Source: Flectonema sp. DT1601 (Eukaryota > Euglenozoa > Diplonemea > Diplonemida > Diplonemidae). Taken from it: a stretch of 64,000 nucleotides of DNA. A program made the position numbers and the translations under genes. Shown here piece after piece: positions 1 to 11,159 of the stretch. Every line of letters starts with the position of its first letter. Positions within the stretch are counted from its first letter, which is position 1. The stretch covers positions 588,501-652,500 of the forward strand of contig OZ025847.1 in assembly GCA_964019425.1 (NCBI GenBank). The letters run 5' to 3'. The notes under the pieces are model-generated. The model worked only from the letters and a program-made list of their open reading frames with translations. It made no database searches and had not been told where the DNA came from.

Positions 1-203
1 TTGGCAGTGGATACTACGCTTCCGGGAAAGAGTGATAATTGGTTTGTAATATTTTTATAAAACTATCAGAAAACGGAGATTGGTAATAATAATAAAAATA
101 ATAAATAAACAGTAACTCTGAAATTGATCAATTAACCTCATCTGTAAGAACTTTACAAAGAAAAGGATCACTTGTGACTCGTACTTGGGGAGGACAGTCA
201 CCA

Positions 204-3200
204 ATGTCTACAAGTTCTAATTGCTACTCATTCACATCAGATCCTAGAAGACGCGAAGAAATGATTGCTCGTCTTGTATTCACAGCATTTTATAATACTT
301 ATTCACCGACTGATGCATTTCGAATACCTTCACTTGTACACTATGTTGTTAAGGGTACTCATAAATTAAAAGATTTGCTTCCACTTGTATTCAAACAATA
401 CAACGCCACCAAACCAGATTGGGTTCACGGAGTTGATTGTTATGGCGTTTCGTTATTTGTTGTGAAAAGATTTATTGAAATTAATAACATTGAAAGTTGT
501 GAATCAGCATCGACTATGCTTAAAAATGTTGCATCTGATCACACATGTGGATGGTTAGAAGCGAGGCAAAAAGTACTTCAGCATCTGATTAAGAAATATG
601 GTTGTATTTCTCATAAGAGATGGTGTGATGACGTTCCGATCGGATTGAGTTATTTATTGCATCCGGACAGCGCGAGTTCAGCTTGTGCTGGGGCTATTGC
701 TGTAGTGATTTTTACGATTTTTGGAGGAGAGATCGAAAGCGAAAGTTCATCAGTTGCGACACCACCACAAGTAGAAGCAGATTATTCAATAGCTATAAAT
801 CACGTTAAGTTAGAAAACGTTGGGACTACAAGCACAGAAGCGAAGCATTCACCAGACACTAAAAGTGATGAATCATTACTACATCCATTTGAGGGGAAGA
901 TCTTTCGAAGACGACTATCGAGTGAAAATTCAAACCCAAATAACGGATCCTGTCAACCGACTGAAGCAATACACGATCAGAATCAAAACTGTGGTATCAT
1001 TGATCGCTGTACCAACAGACTGAAGGTCTTCAGACGAACAAAAAGCAGTCTCACTGAAACTAGAAAAAGTAGCAACGGTAGTGATTTCAACGATCCAATC
1101 CATAACGATCCTGACAGTACTTGTGATGAACAGGAACGACCACGTAGAAGGCGGTCAGGGTTATCACCAGGTGAAGTAAAGATGCCATTTGAGGCTCCAA
1201 ACAAAAAGACAACAAACCCTTTGGAGAGAACGATCACTGCTCAGAGTCCTTGCGATACAGACTTTAACGTCCAAATGATTGCTATCGAAACAGAAGCTGA
1301 GTGGTCAGATTATCAAAGTCCTACTGGTATGGGTATTGGTGTGTTTGGTACTCCAATTATCCATCTCGATAAATCACAAAATGATAACGAAGGATGTGAT
1401 CACATTGTAAATCAGAGTCTCATTGAAAGTGACAATGAACTCGTTCAACGACGAGCATCTCGAGTTGAAATATCAAACAGAAACTTACGAAACGATAACA
1501 ACAACAACTCTGATAGCACTTTAGAACCAAACGTACGACGTGCTTCTCGAGTTGAAATATCTGCCAGAAACTTGCGACAGGACTTCAGCAACAACAACAA
1601 TTCAGACAGTACTTTGGAACCAAATGTACGGAGACGTGCTTCTCGAGTTGACTGCTCAAGTAGATGTTTAAATGATTCGTCTGTTTATAAAAGTATTACA
1701 ACCTTCCCTGGTAGTCCCAAGAGTTCGATGTTTAATAAAATACCTCCACTCTCTCCGAGACACAATCGATCATCACTTCGTCGACAAACTGAAACGTTTA
1801 ACTCTGAATGTGCGTTTGATGTTTTTGAGGGTATTAAAAGAACCTCTTCAGTGACATTTATTAGTACCAACGGACACCGTAACGGTAACGGTCAAGCGAT
1901 TACGTCATCAGACAACAAATTAAACAACTCGACTAGCACTGCTTCGATATTTGGAGGACTTGCTCAAACTGTTATTATTGACTCAGAGTCTCAAGCTGAA
2001 TTCTCTTCGTCGACTTCTTCCAGTAAAATTTCATCTGCTAAACCGAACATTCAGGCGCTGAACATGACGATAACTTCTCTTAGTTCTCAAGTTTCTATTC
2101 TAACAGAGCAGCTTAATAGAGAAGAAAAGAATTACGAATCTGCTTTGAAGATGCTCAAAGAAAAAGATGAAGCGATTCACCATCTTCAAGAAATGATTTT
2201 ATCTCTGCAAGAAACGATGTGTGATTCTGCGACTACAGTAGATTTACGACAACAGGTTCAGTCGTTAACTGAGCAATTGAAATCTTCTCAGAATGAATTC
2301 TCAACTTTTATAAATAACCAAGCAGCTGTAATGGGTGAGTTACACTCTGATACTCCACCCGATACTAAAAATAATGAAGAGAGAAGAAAAAGTATTTTAG
2401 TGACATCAGCACAACAGAATGTATCACTCACTAGTGAGCTTACAAACCTATCAAGAAAGTTTAATGAACGTGAAGCAGCTCTGTTATCGAAGGAAAAAGT
2501 AATTTGCCAGCAGTTATCTGATGCTCATGGTCAGATAAATGATTTGCATCAGTCGCTAAAGCAACTACAGATGGAAATAAAGAATGAAAAAATAAAAAGT
2601 AAAAAACTTCACGAACAACAGCAACCTCTATCACCCACTTCTGTCACTGATATTGACGTCATCGAGGTAGACCTACTCTCTGTTAAGGCAGAGGTAAAAA
2701 GACTTCGAATCAAACTGACTAATCGTCAAGAGGATTACTCAACTGCGACACAAGAGAATGACACAACTAATAGACTCAGAATCGAACTGGCGCAACAATT
2801 AATGGATCTTGACAACCTTACTCAAGAGATTAAAGATTGCCAAAAAAAAGGTTCTACACTACTGCGGTTAAAGACTGATGCAGAACGATCAAAAGATTTC
2901 TCAGAAATTGATTTGTTGACAATAGAATTGTCGGAACAGGGAATCGAACTGAATAATTTATCAAATACAAAAGAAGTTAAATCGCTTCGAGTATCTGATC
3001 TGCGTGAACAGATATCACGCAGTCTCAAAAAGATGCAACCTGAAGAGGAATTGTGTTCTCTCAGGTCAGAAATTCATTCGTTGAAAAAAGAAATAAATGC
3101 AATGCTGCATCGAAAGAAGAATATAGAAACACAATTAACTTCCTGTAGAAGTCGGTGCTCCAAGTCAGAAGCATCAAATAAATTGAATTCATCTTCAGAA

Positions 3201-3542
3201 ATTGCTGTCTTGAAGAAAGCATTATTAGCGCAAGCGGACCTGAAATCCGCTGCGGATAAAAAATTAGAATCAGTTGAGAAGATGCTCGTTGAATGCAAGA
3301 CAAACAACACTGTAGCTATGTCTGTGTTAGATAGACTCGGTATACTTTCTCCTACCCAACCTCTTAGTGAGATCCCTGAGGTATGTTTTTTTTTATCTGT
3401 GTCGATTTTCATGTCTGAAAAAAAAAAAACAATAACAAAAAAATAATCAACAAAAAACCAGGGATTACTAGTCGCAAGCAGAAGTCGTATACGAAGCCTT
3501 CAAACGGTTAAGATACGAAGCACGCTGGCTCGTACAAACTAG
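204..3542 (+). CDS. Long coiled-coil protein with tandem RRASR repeats, two exons
   Basis: Not recognised as a named family. Exons are 204-3380 and 3462-3542, about 1085 aa. The open frame extends up to a GTG at 174, but the first ATG is at 204 and follows an acag that ends at 197, so I use 204. Residues about 10-130 form a folded, helix-rich N-terminal region. The middle is disordered and rich in Ser and Asn, with three RRASRVE/D units near residues 415-490. From about residue 620 to 1050 there are long heptad-like coiled coils. The intron 3381-3461 has a gtatgt donor and a ccag acceptor, lies in phase 0 and has a T-run near its 5' end. Exon 2 adds a short basic tail. The overall form (small folded head, disordered middle, coiled-coil tail) suits a cytoskeletal or centrosomal scaffold, which is inference. 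Confidence 0.8.
1447..1665 (+). repeat. In-frame tandem repeat coding RRASRVE units
   Basis: Three copies of a sequence coding RRASRVE/D start near 1447, 1534 and 1630, with spacings of 87 and 96 bases. The linkers also repeat, reading NNNNSDSTLEPNV between units. The spacing differs by three codons, so the repeat has expanded in frame. Each RRAS matches the R-R-x-S consensus of basophilic kinases such as PKA. Confidence 0.8.
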
Positions 3543-3559
3543 TGCGACTATTTCAATTG

Positions 3560-3591
<32 letters not shown>

Positions 3592-5042
3592 GATTCAATA
3601 TTGCACTCTTTTACAGCCTGTAGTAATAATTTGTCACACATTAATAAAAGCGTTGTTTTTATCGGTTTTCAAGAAGTGTAGTTTTGGATTATTACCTTGT
3701 TTGGGTTTACGTCTTACCCTCTCTAATGATATCCTCCGTTAGAACAGCAGGAAGTAGCTCGGCAGGGCAACGCTGATTAACGACAACTATTAGTTGTTGT
3801 TAATTTAGTTTACGATTTTTTTGTTTTTTATATATATTTTTTTTAAAATAAGTTTTGTACTTGTCTGTAATTTTTTATGTTTTGTTGTTCGAAAAGATGC
3901 TATCATCTTGGGGGGGTCACCTTTTGGGGTTTTAATTTACCCCCCTTTTTTTTTTCGTTGTCTGTATTCCGCACCATAGTATAAGGAAATATTCAGGATG
4001 AATTAATGAAAATCAAGCCTCCCCGACGTTTGTATTTTCGTGTGTTTTGTTCGTTTTTTTTTTCTGTCTTTTTTTTAGTTTTCTTTTCTTCATCAACTCC
4101 AACACTGGTGTTCTTTTTCCCTTTCGCACTGGGACGAGAACTTACTTACACGTGCCCAATTTAGGAGCACCAAGCCGGTGGGTGGTATCTTGTTGATTCA
4201 CGCACTTTATTTTTATTCATTGCACGCTGAGTGAAACTTTCTTTTATCTGTTTCGCTGTTAATTTTTTCTTTTCTTTTTTGTATTATTCTGCAAAGTGCT
4301 GCTAACTGCTAACTAACTAAAGTTGTTAGTGGCATAGTACAAAAACCGTATTCTTTATTTACATTGTGTCTGAATAGGCAATGTCATGTAATTCTGTTTG
4401 CTTATGGAGATGGAAATCAATGATGAACAAAGTCTCTATTTTATATTAAAGTTACTCTTCCCTGTTTTAGTTCAAGTCAATTATCTATTTAAGTAGGCTG
4501 TCGATGGACTACTGTCAGTTGCAATTTCTGTAACTCTTTTTATGGATTTTAATGATAGTGATTTAGGGCATTCACTGAGTTGTTTATTATTTTTTTCTTT
4601 CTTTTTTTGTAAATTAATATTTTGAAAAAAAAAAAAAAAAAAAAAAAAACAAGTCTCTTCTTCTGGTTATTTTTTTATTCTCCTTTTTTTTTTTTTCACA
4701 CGAGCCTACACTAACTAAGAGGTTGTATTGGCTGTTGTGTTGATCTATTCTTGTTCTTTCTCGAGAACAACATTCACTCAAGAAAGGAAGGAGGGGCCAT
4801 TGCTATATTATATTTTGTAAGTTTCTCTTCGTTTCCGATTATTGGGAGCAATTTTTTATTTTATTTTATTTCTTTTTTTCGATCACTTATCCTACTGTTT
4901 TTTTTTCTTTCGTATCACAGGTACAATGGCCAGTCAAAAAAAAAGGAACCCGCACGGAAATGAATATGAATGATTGACACTTTACGATTTATCATACGTA
5001 TCGTATTACAGGTAGATATTAAAATGAACTCATAGTGAACGA
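3543..5042 (+). other. Intergenic stretch with T-tracts and probable leader region of the next gene
   Basis: No protein gene is visible. There are poly-T runs near 3567-3590 and 4683, a poly-A run near 4625-4649 and a cluster of ctaac/ttag motifs near 4300-4335. Two acceptor-like sites precede the next gene: a tatcacag ending at 4920 and a tattacag ending at 5011. A 15-codon ORF, MASQKKRNPHGNEYE, runs from 4926 to 4973 just after the first acceptor. A three-codon upstream ORF lies at 5024-5035. Confidence 0.6.
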
Positions 5043-6610
5043 ATGATGCTATTTAGAAGGCAAATCATTCTACAAGTGGTGTTGGTGTTGTTATGTTTAC
5101 AGTTTACAGTATCACAACGTTGTGTTTGGGGAGAGGCTATTGAAGATATTCAATTAGTTACTTCAGCATCTGCGAGAGAAATCTTTTCTAATTCATCTCT
5201 TGATGTTTCAAAGTGTCTTGAAAAGTGTGATGCTGATCTCAGATGTGACTCTGTTGTGACTTCTGTTTCTGGTTGTGTTGGATATGAATGTTATGTTGAT
5301 GCCTCTACTTCATGTAGAGCCACAACTGTTTCTATCACTCAGGTGTCTCGATACTATGCTTGCCTCAACTCAGCTGGTTGTGACTATGATGCTTTGACAT
5401 TACCAAACAATTATAACTTCGTTGGACCCAACTGCATCCCTGGTGGTACAGTCGCCACTGGTACGACTTGTCCTATTAAATCTGGTGACACAGAATGTGG
5501 ATTCCCAACATGTGTTGGAGGTGTTTGGAATGAAACGGTTGTTACTTGCCCGGAATTTGATGAATGCTCAATTGCTGAAAACTATGAACTCTGTTTGAAG
5601 TCTGGTCAGACGTGTCTTGATGTTGGCCTTGTAAGTATGGGTGACTGGCAGTGTAAATGTTTATCACCTGCTGTCAATAATCCTGGTTCTGGAGTTCGTT
5701 CTGTAGCTAATTGTTTTAGAACAGGAGAGTGTAATCTATATCACCAATACTGTGCTGCTAGTGGTCAAGGCTGCTTTGATCAAAGCCAAGCTATTGGAGA
5801 CTGGAGTTGCACTTGTCCACCTCCTTCTCAACCACTCGTAAGAACTGGACCAACTCTTTACGGAACGCCTAATACGTGTTCTCTTGATGAATGTGTTGTT
5901 CGCTGTCCTACATGTTGGACGGCTCAAAATTGTACTGGTGCTGGTGAGGTTTGTACTTCTAATTATTTATAAACTTCCATGTCAAACAAGTAATTAAAAA
6001 AAAACACCAACAGGTATGTCGAGACAGAAATAGTTCTCATATCTCATTAGGTGACTGGACGTGTGTCGTATTTAATACAACCGAGCAGCAATCTAACTGC
6101 GGGTATGATTCAGAATCGACTTGTCTTTCTGATTTAGATTGTAATTGGAGAGGAAGTGATAATGGGAGTTGTTTTACAATAGGATTCACACCATCTCCTC
6201 CTGCGGATGACGACATTAGTCCTCTCGTGTTGATTATTGCTTTCGTTGGTGGAGTATTTCTATGTATTGGACTCATCGCTTTGGCACTGTCATGTAGAGG
6301 AGGAAAACAAAATAATAAAAAAGAACCGAATTTCCCTTCACAGGATAATGAATTGGAAGAACGACAAGAGAACGGATCTGACAGAGATATCGGAATTGGA
6401 TTTGAAACGATACCTGCTCCACTTGAAGATCCGCTGATTCCTGATTCAGTGAGAAGGTTCGAAACTGATACAACTAAACGAGTTCCAGATGATGCTGATG
6501 AAGAGCTTATCGTGACGAGAGATGATGTTTTACGAATGAAAAATCGCTATCCAAATCCAAAAACTGAATACACCCCTCCAACAACCGATCTTAGCAACTT
6601 ACCAATATAA
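5043..6610 (+). CDS. EGF-like Cys-rich type I membrane protein, two exons
   Basis: Exons are 5043-5948 and 6014-6610, giving about 500 aa. The intron 5949-6013 has a gtttgt donor and an acag acceptor in phase 0. A signal peptide (residues about 1-24, with a Leu/Val-rich core) leads a Cys-rich ectodomain. At least three EGF-like units share a C-x3-G-Q/E-x-C and a G-D-W-x-C pattern, and the third is completed by exon 2. Near residues 370-395 there is one strongly hydrophobic membrane segment. A charged tail of about 100 residues follows, with Asp/Glu clusters and PPTTDLSNLPI at the end. It is probably a surface receptor or adhesion protein; the ligand is unknown. If the intron is retained, translation stops after nine extra codons before the membrane segment, giving a secreted form. 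Confidence 0.8.
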
Positions 6611-6719
6611 AACTATTTGTTAACCTGTATTAATTCTAGTTATGGTGCGTTCTTCATGATGGAAATATGTTAGAAATCTTATCTTATTCATATCATTTTA
6701 TTTATACAGAATACTAATT

Positions 6720-7655
6720 ATGAGTATCTTATTATTAGCATCTGTTGTGAATATTATAAACAAAGTAACTCACATACAAGGAACAATTCAGCCTGAGGAA
6801 TACGCATCGACTGATTGTATTGCATCGGCAGTGGCTGCGACTGAGCCGATGGGTCTCGAATTCTGTCATTGGTACAATACAAAGAGTTGTTGTATTCCTG
6901 CATCAGATGAGGAAAATTTAGAAATGTTTACTAACCTAATGGATCTAGGTTTGTCTTGTTCACATGCTAAACACAGCGTTAGAACAACTTATCAACGAAT
7001 TAGAGAATGGTATTGCTTATCTTGTGATCCATCTGAACCATTATACAGATTTAAGACTGCTGTTGGTTCCCCTAAAAATGGAATAGCACCAATAACTGAT
7101 TCAGAATCATACTTCACATGGAGAGTATGTAAATCATTTACCGATACGCTATGGAATGGAGAAGAGTCTCATGAATTCCCAACTGCAGGAAGTCAGTATA
7201 ACAAGTGTGGAATAAAAATTCAAAATCCCTGTGATGGTCAAAAACAAGTCGTTTATTCAAACGGTAAAGAAGTCTTAACTGATACTCCTGTACTCGGAGG
7301 TTGGGACGCATACATGTGTGGTGACGGAATATTAATTCCAAGCAAAGCGTTTAAAGGAAGTACTGCTGCTAAGGATTTCATGACTCTGTTGGAACCACCT
7401 AACTTTGGTGATGTTTCCTTTAAATTTGTGATCGTTAATGATATGGTCAGTGATAATGAATGTCGATCTTGTCAACCAAACCTAACATCAAAACTATGTT
7501 TAAACTGTAACCCATCTTGTGTATTCTATGATGGGTCATGTATCGGATTCACCCAATCTGTGACGCCTTGCTTTGGATATTCAAAGAGCTCTGTAATACT
7601 TCCTTCGCTATTCATGATAACAGTATCTCTATCACTGTTGTTGTTCTTTAGTTAA
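6720..7655 (+). CDS. Cys-rich, probably GPI-anchored, folate-receptor-like surface protein
   Basis: Single exon, 311 aa. The start follows a tatacag by only 10 nt and lies 109 nt after the preceding stop. The N terminus is a weak signal peptide (about residues 1-22). The ectodomain contains many cysteines. Near residues 55-65 the string FCHWYNTKSCCIPA resembles the W-x(n)-CC signature of folate and riboflavin receptor proteins, and further C-x2-C pairs follow (CLSC, CRSC, CLNC). The last 20 residues are purely hydrophobic with no cytoplasmic tail, as in a GPI-attachment signal. The receptor assignment is tentative because only the pattern, not a full domain, can be matched by eye. With the EGF-like gene before it, it forms a pair of surface proteins. 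Confidence 0.55.
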   Translation: MSILLLASVVNIINKVTHIQGTIQPEEYASTDCIASAVAATEPMGLEFCHWYNTKSCCIPASDEENLEMFTNLMDLGLSCSHAKHSVRTTYQRIREWYCLSCDPSEPLYRFKTAVGSPKNGIAPITDSESYFTWRVCKSFTDTLWNGEESHEFPTAGSQYNKCGIKIQNPCDGQKQVVYSNGKEVLTDTPVLGGWDAYMCGDGILIPSKAFKGSTAAKDFMTLLEPPNFGDVSFKFVIVNDMVSDNECRSCQPNLTSKLCLNCNPSCVFYDGSCIGFTQSVTPCFGYSKSSVILPSLFMITVSLSLLLFFS

Positions 7656-7988
7656 TACATAAACAATAAGGGAGAGAGGTAACCTAATATTGTCTTAATT
7701 TACACGTTCTGTGGAGGTTGATGAAGGTTTTTTCTTCTTCTTTTAATGTATAGAAAAACCGCATCAGGATCCACAACAATAAATCTTCTAGAACGGTGCT
7801 TCTGCGCTTTGTTGGTTTTTTAATAGTCAGTATTGGAAAAATAAATAATAACATAAAATTTTTTTTTTTTTTTTTACAGCAGTTATAAATAAAATATTTT
7901 TTTTACTGTGTGAGTGTTGTTGATTGTCTTCTGAGTTGGAATTTTTTTTTTTTTTAAATTATGATTCACAAACAGATCTGAATCAACA
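7656..7988 (+). other. Intergenic spacer before STT3
   Basis: Non-coding. It holds T-tracts at about 7859-7876 and 7941-7955, then a pyrimidine-poor linker and an aacag ending at 7975, 13 nt before the STT3 ATG. I see no other feature. Confidence 0.6.
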
Positions 7989-10462
7989 ATGAAACGATCA
8001 AGCAAAGGGAAGGGAAGCCCAAAAGAGAGTCAAAAAGAGAGAGCAGCAGAAGAGAGGAAAGAACTCGCTCCATACAAGAAGAATGTCTCTCTTTCTGATC
8101 TTCCGTCATTGGAGGCCACGAAGTTGAAGGAAACAACTGCTCAAATGATGATTATCTTCTTAGTGTTGGTGATGTTGTACGTCGTGTCGTTCTGCTTGAG
8201 ATTGTTTTCAGTTATTAGATACGAATCGATTATTCACGAGTTCGATCCTCACTTTAACTTTAGAGCAACAAAGACTCTTGTGTACGATGGAGTTGAAGCA
8301 TTCTACAATTGGTTTGATACACTCGTATGGTACCCACTTGGTAGATGGGTAGGTCACACAGTGTACCCAGGACTTATGTTAACGTCAGGTGCTATTTATC
8401 ACACTCTTCACTTCTTTCATTTCCCAATTGATATTCGTAATGTGTGCGTCTTTATCGCTCCATTATTCGCTGGAAACACCGCCTTAGTAACATACATCCT
8501 TACTAAGGATTGCTGGGACTCTGGTGCTGGACTTATCGCTGCTGCCTTCGTAGCTGTTGTTCCTGGTTACATTTCCAGATCAGTTGCCGGATCATACGAC
8601 AACGAGGCTATCGCTATCTTCGCAATCATTAATACTTTTATGGGTTTCGTCAAGTCTGTTAAAACTGGATCCATGATGTGGGCATGTTATGCTGCTATTG
8701 CTTACTGCTACATGGTTCACGCATGGGGTGGTTACATTTATATTATTAACCTTCTTCCTGTGTACACTTATGGAATGGTATTAATTGGAAGGTACAGCCA
8801 CAGACTGTATGTTGCCTACAGTACATTCTACGTGTTGGGAACGTTGTTTTCACTTTTGGTTCCATTTGTTGGTTTTGCTGCTGTTGTCAGCAACACTCAC
8901 ATGGCAGCTCCAATTGTGTTTGCGCTTCTTCAGTTCCACAACCTGATGGCATTCATGAGAAGTCATTTTGGTGATCACTTTGGTGCATTCTTTAAGAAGG
9001 CTGTTTACTTTATTGTCGTGTCTTGTGTTGCTCTGTTTGTTATCGCCTTAGCCTTAGGAATTGTTGACATTACTAAGACTGGTCGTTTCTTCTACATGCT
9101 TAACCCTGCAGCTAACACTATTCCAATTATCGCTTCTATCAGTGAGCATCAGGCTACTCCTTGGACATCATTCTTCTTCGACTTGTCGTTCTTGGTATTG
9201 TTGATGCCTGTTGGAATGTTCTTTTGTTTCAAAGAATGGACTGATGGATCGATCTTCTTATTGACATACGGAATCACTGCTACTTACTTCGGATGTGTAA
9301 TGACTCGTTTAATCCTTGTCTTAGCACCTGTTACATGTATGTTAGCTGCTGTTGGTGTTTCTCGTACTCTATCTCTATTCATTAGAGACTCTGCAAGAGG
9401 AGAACAAGATCATTCTGAGAGAGGAGTTGGAGGTAACGTCGTTAGTAAGATTTTGGCTTTCGCATGCACTGGTCTATTCAGTTGTCTGTTCTTGTTTTAT
9501 GTTGTTCACTGTACTTGGATTACAAGTGAAGCGTACAGCTCTCCTTCAATTATTTTACAAGCCAATCATGGAGGTCAGAGAGTTATCTTTGATGACTACC
9601 GTGAGGGATACTTTTGGCTTCAGACTAACACTGCTCCAGATGCTAAGATTATGTCATGGTGGGATTATGGATACCAAATGGCTTCAATGTCAAACAGAAC
9701 AACAATTGTTGACAACAACACTTGGAATAACAGTCATATTGGTACTGTTGGAAGATGCCTCGCATCATCAGAAGAAGATTGCTACAGAATTCTTCGTAAA
9801 TTAGACGTCGACTACTTCTTAGTAATCTTTGGTGGGTTCGTCGGATACAGCTCCGACGACATTAACAAATTCCTCTGGCCGATCCGTATCGGAGGATCTG
9901 TTTACCCGATGATTAAAGAAAGAGATTACCTATCTGATCAGGGAGAATACCGAGTATGTTTTTAATATATAATTCTTCCTCAAAAAGAATTAATTCCACT
10001 AAACGAATAAAATAAAACAGGTTGATTCTGCAGCATCAAAGAGACTTATGAACAGTATGATGTACAAAATGTGTTACTACAGATTTGGTGAAGTTCAGAA
10101 CTACGGAGTTCCTCCAGGCTATGACAGGGTACGTAATGCGGAGATAGGAAGAAAAGATTTCAAGCTCACCAAGATTCAGGTTTGTGAGTTTTTTTTTTTC
10201 TTTTTTTGCACCAACGAAGTCAGAGAAGAAACCATTATTTATTATTATGTAAATGTTATCTATTTTCTCCGCGCCAGTAAAGCTAGCTGCGATCAACAAA
10301 ATATATAAGGCTGCTTATCTGAATAGTGTTTGACTGCAGTTGAATGATCAAATTATTCCAAATAAATTATAAATAAAAAACCTCAACAAACAGGAGGCAT
10401 TCACAACTGAGCATTGGATGGTGAGAATCTACAAGGTCAGAAAGGAACCAAACAGAGGATAG
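7989..10462 (+). CDS. STT3: Oligosaccharyltransferase catalytic subunit STT3, three exons
   Basis: STT3 transfers the dolichol-linked glycan to Asn in N-x-S/T sequons in the ER membrane. Exons are 7989-9953, 10021-10179 and 10394-10462, about 730 aa, a normal length for the family. The N-terminal half has many membrane helices. Visible motifs are the first DxD region HEFDPHFNFR (about residue 85), GSYDNEA (about residue 200), the external-loop motif SISEHQATPW (about residue 384) and the catalytic WWDYGYQ (about residue 557). Exon 2 carries YKMCYYRFGE and PPGYDRVRNAEIG. Exon 3 carries EAFTTEHWMVRIYKV and the stop. Both introns are phase 0, and family homology across the joins supports them. 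Intron 2 (214 bp) holds a short dispersed repeat. I see no missing key residue. Confidence 0.97.
10289..10326 (+). repeat. Dispersed short repeat, copy 1 (inside STT3 intron 2)
   Basis: This sequence, gcgatcaacaaaatatataa followed by ggctgcttatctgaata, recurs at 12630-12663 with small gaps. It contains a small hairpin, ATAAG-GCTG-CTTAT. The copies lie in an intron and in an intergenic spacer, so it is not coding. Origin unknown; a mobile-element or small-RNA remnant is possible. Confidence 0.5.
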
Positions 10463-11159
10463 GAGTTTCCTTGGAGTTCATTTTTTTTAAAAAAAGGTTT
10501 TTTTTTTTTTTTTTTTTTTGTCTTCATTTTCTGAAGGAAAACGGTTGTTTTAATTTTATTTTTTCTACTTAAGGTTCTCGAGTGTTTTCCCCTTCAGCTT
10601 TTTTTTTCTTTCTTTTTTTTTCTGCTTAAAAAAAAAAAAATCCCATCCCTCCCGTAGTGCTATTTTTTCTTTTTTTAAATGTTAACCAGCCCAATTATGT
10701 TGGTATGAGTCCGACTTCGGTTTTTTTTGCCTTCGTGGTATGAGCTCGTGACAACCCATTCTGCCTCCTTGCATTGCAGCGAAACATTTTCTTCTCACAG
10801 CAAGTACTGCTTAGTCGGGGACAGAATGGGGGGCTGCGCTCTCTGTGGTTTACACGTCGTATGGCAAATAAGTTTTTGGAAGAAGAAAAAAAAAAAAAAA
10901 CTTTTGACTAAAGACTTGCTTATCGTAAGCATTCATGTGGTGTTCAGATTGCGCAGCTTTTTAGGCGACAAGGTCTAAGAATACTTTTTTAAAAAACTAC
11001 CGTAAAAAAAAAAAAAAAAAAAAAAACAACGATACGAGATATTGTATACGACGTACTCGAAGATTTGAAAACAAAACAATTATTAACTATTTCACATAAA
11101 CAGGTGATTGGAACAAAGTCGAGCTCAACAAGATCTTGTTTATTCAGTATTAAAGCAAC
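10463..11159 (+). other. Intergenic spacer after STT3
   Basis: Non-coding, with several T-runs and A-runs of 14-22 bases (near 10498-10519, 10627-10640, 10885-10900 and 11004-11026). An acceptor-like acataaacag ends at 11103, 56 nt before the next ATG. The short ORFs across it have homopolymer-driven content and look spurious. Confidence 0.6.

Noticed and set aside
4-17. 14-base match gcagtggatactac also at 50981-50994
   Set aside because: A few exact 14-base matches are expected by chance in 64 kb, and the flanks do not match.
983-1237. Minus-strand open frame of 84 codons inside the first gene
   Set aside because: It lies antisense in a long, well-formed coding exon, has no acceptor or leader, and its composition mirrors the opposite strand.
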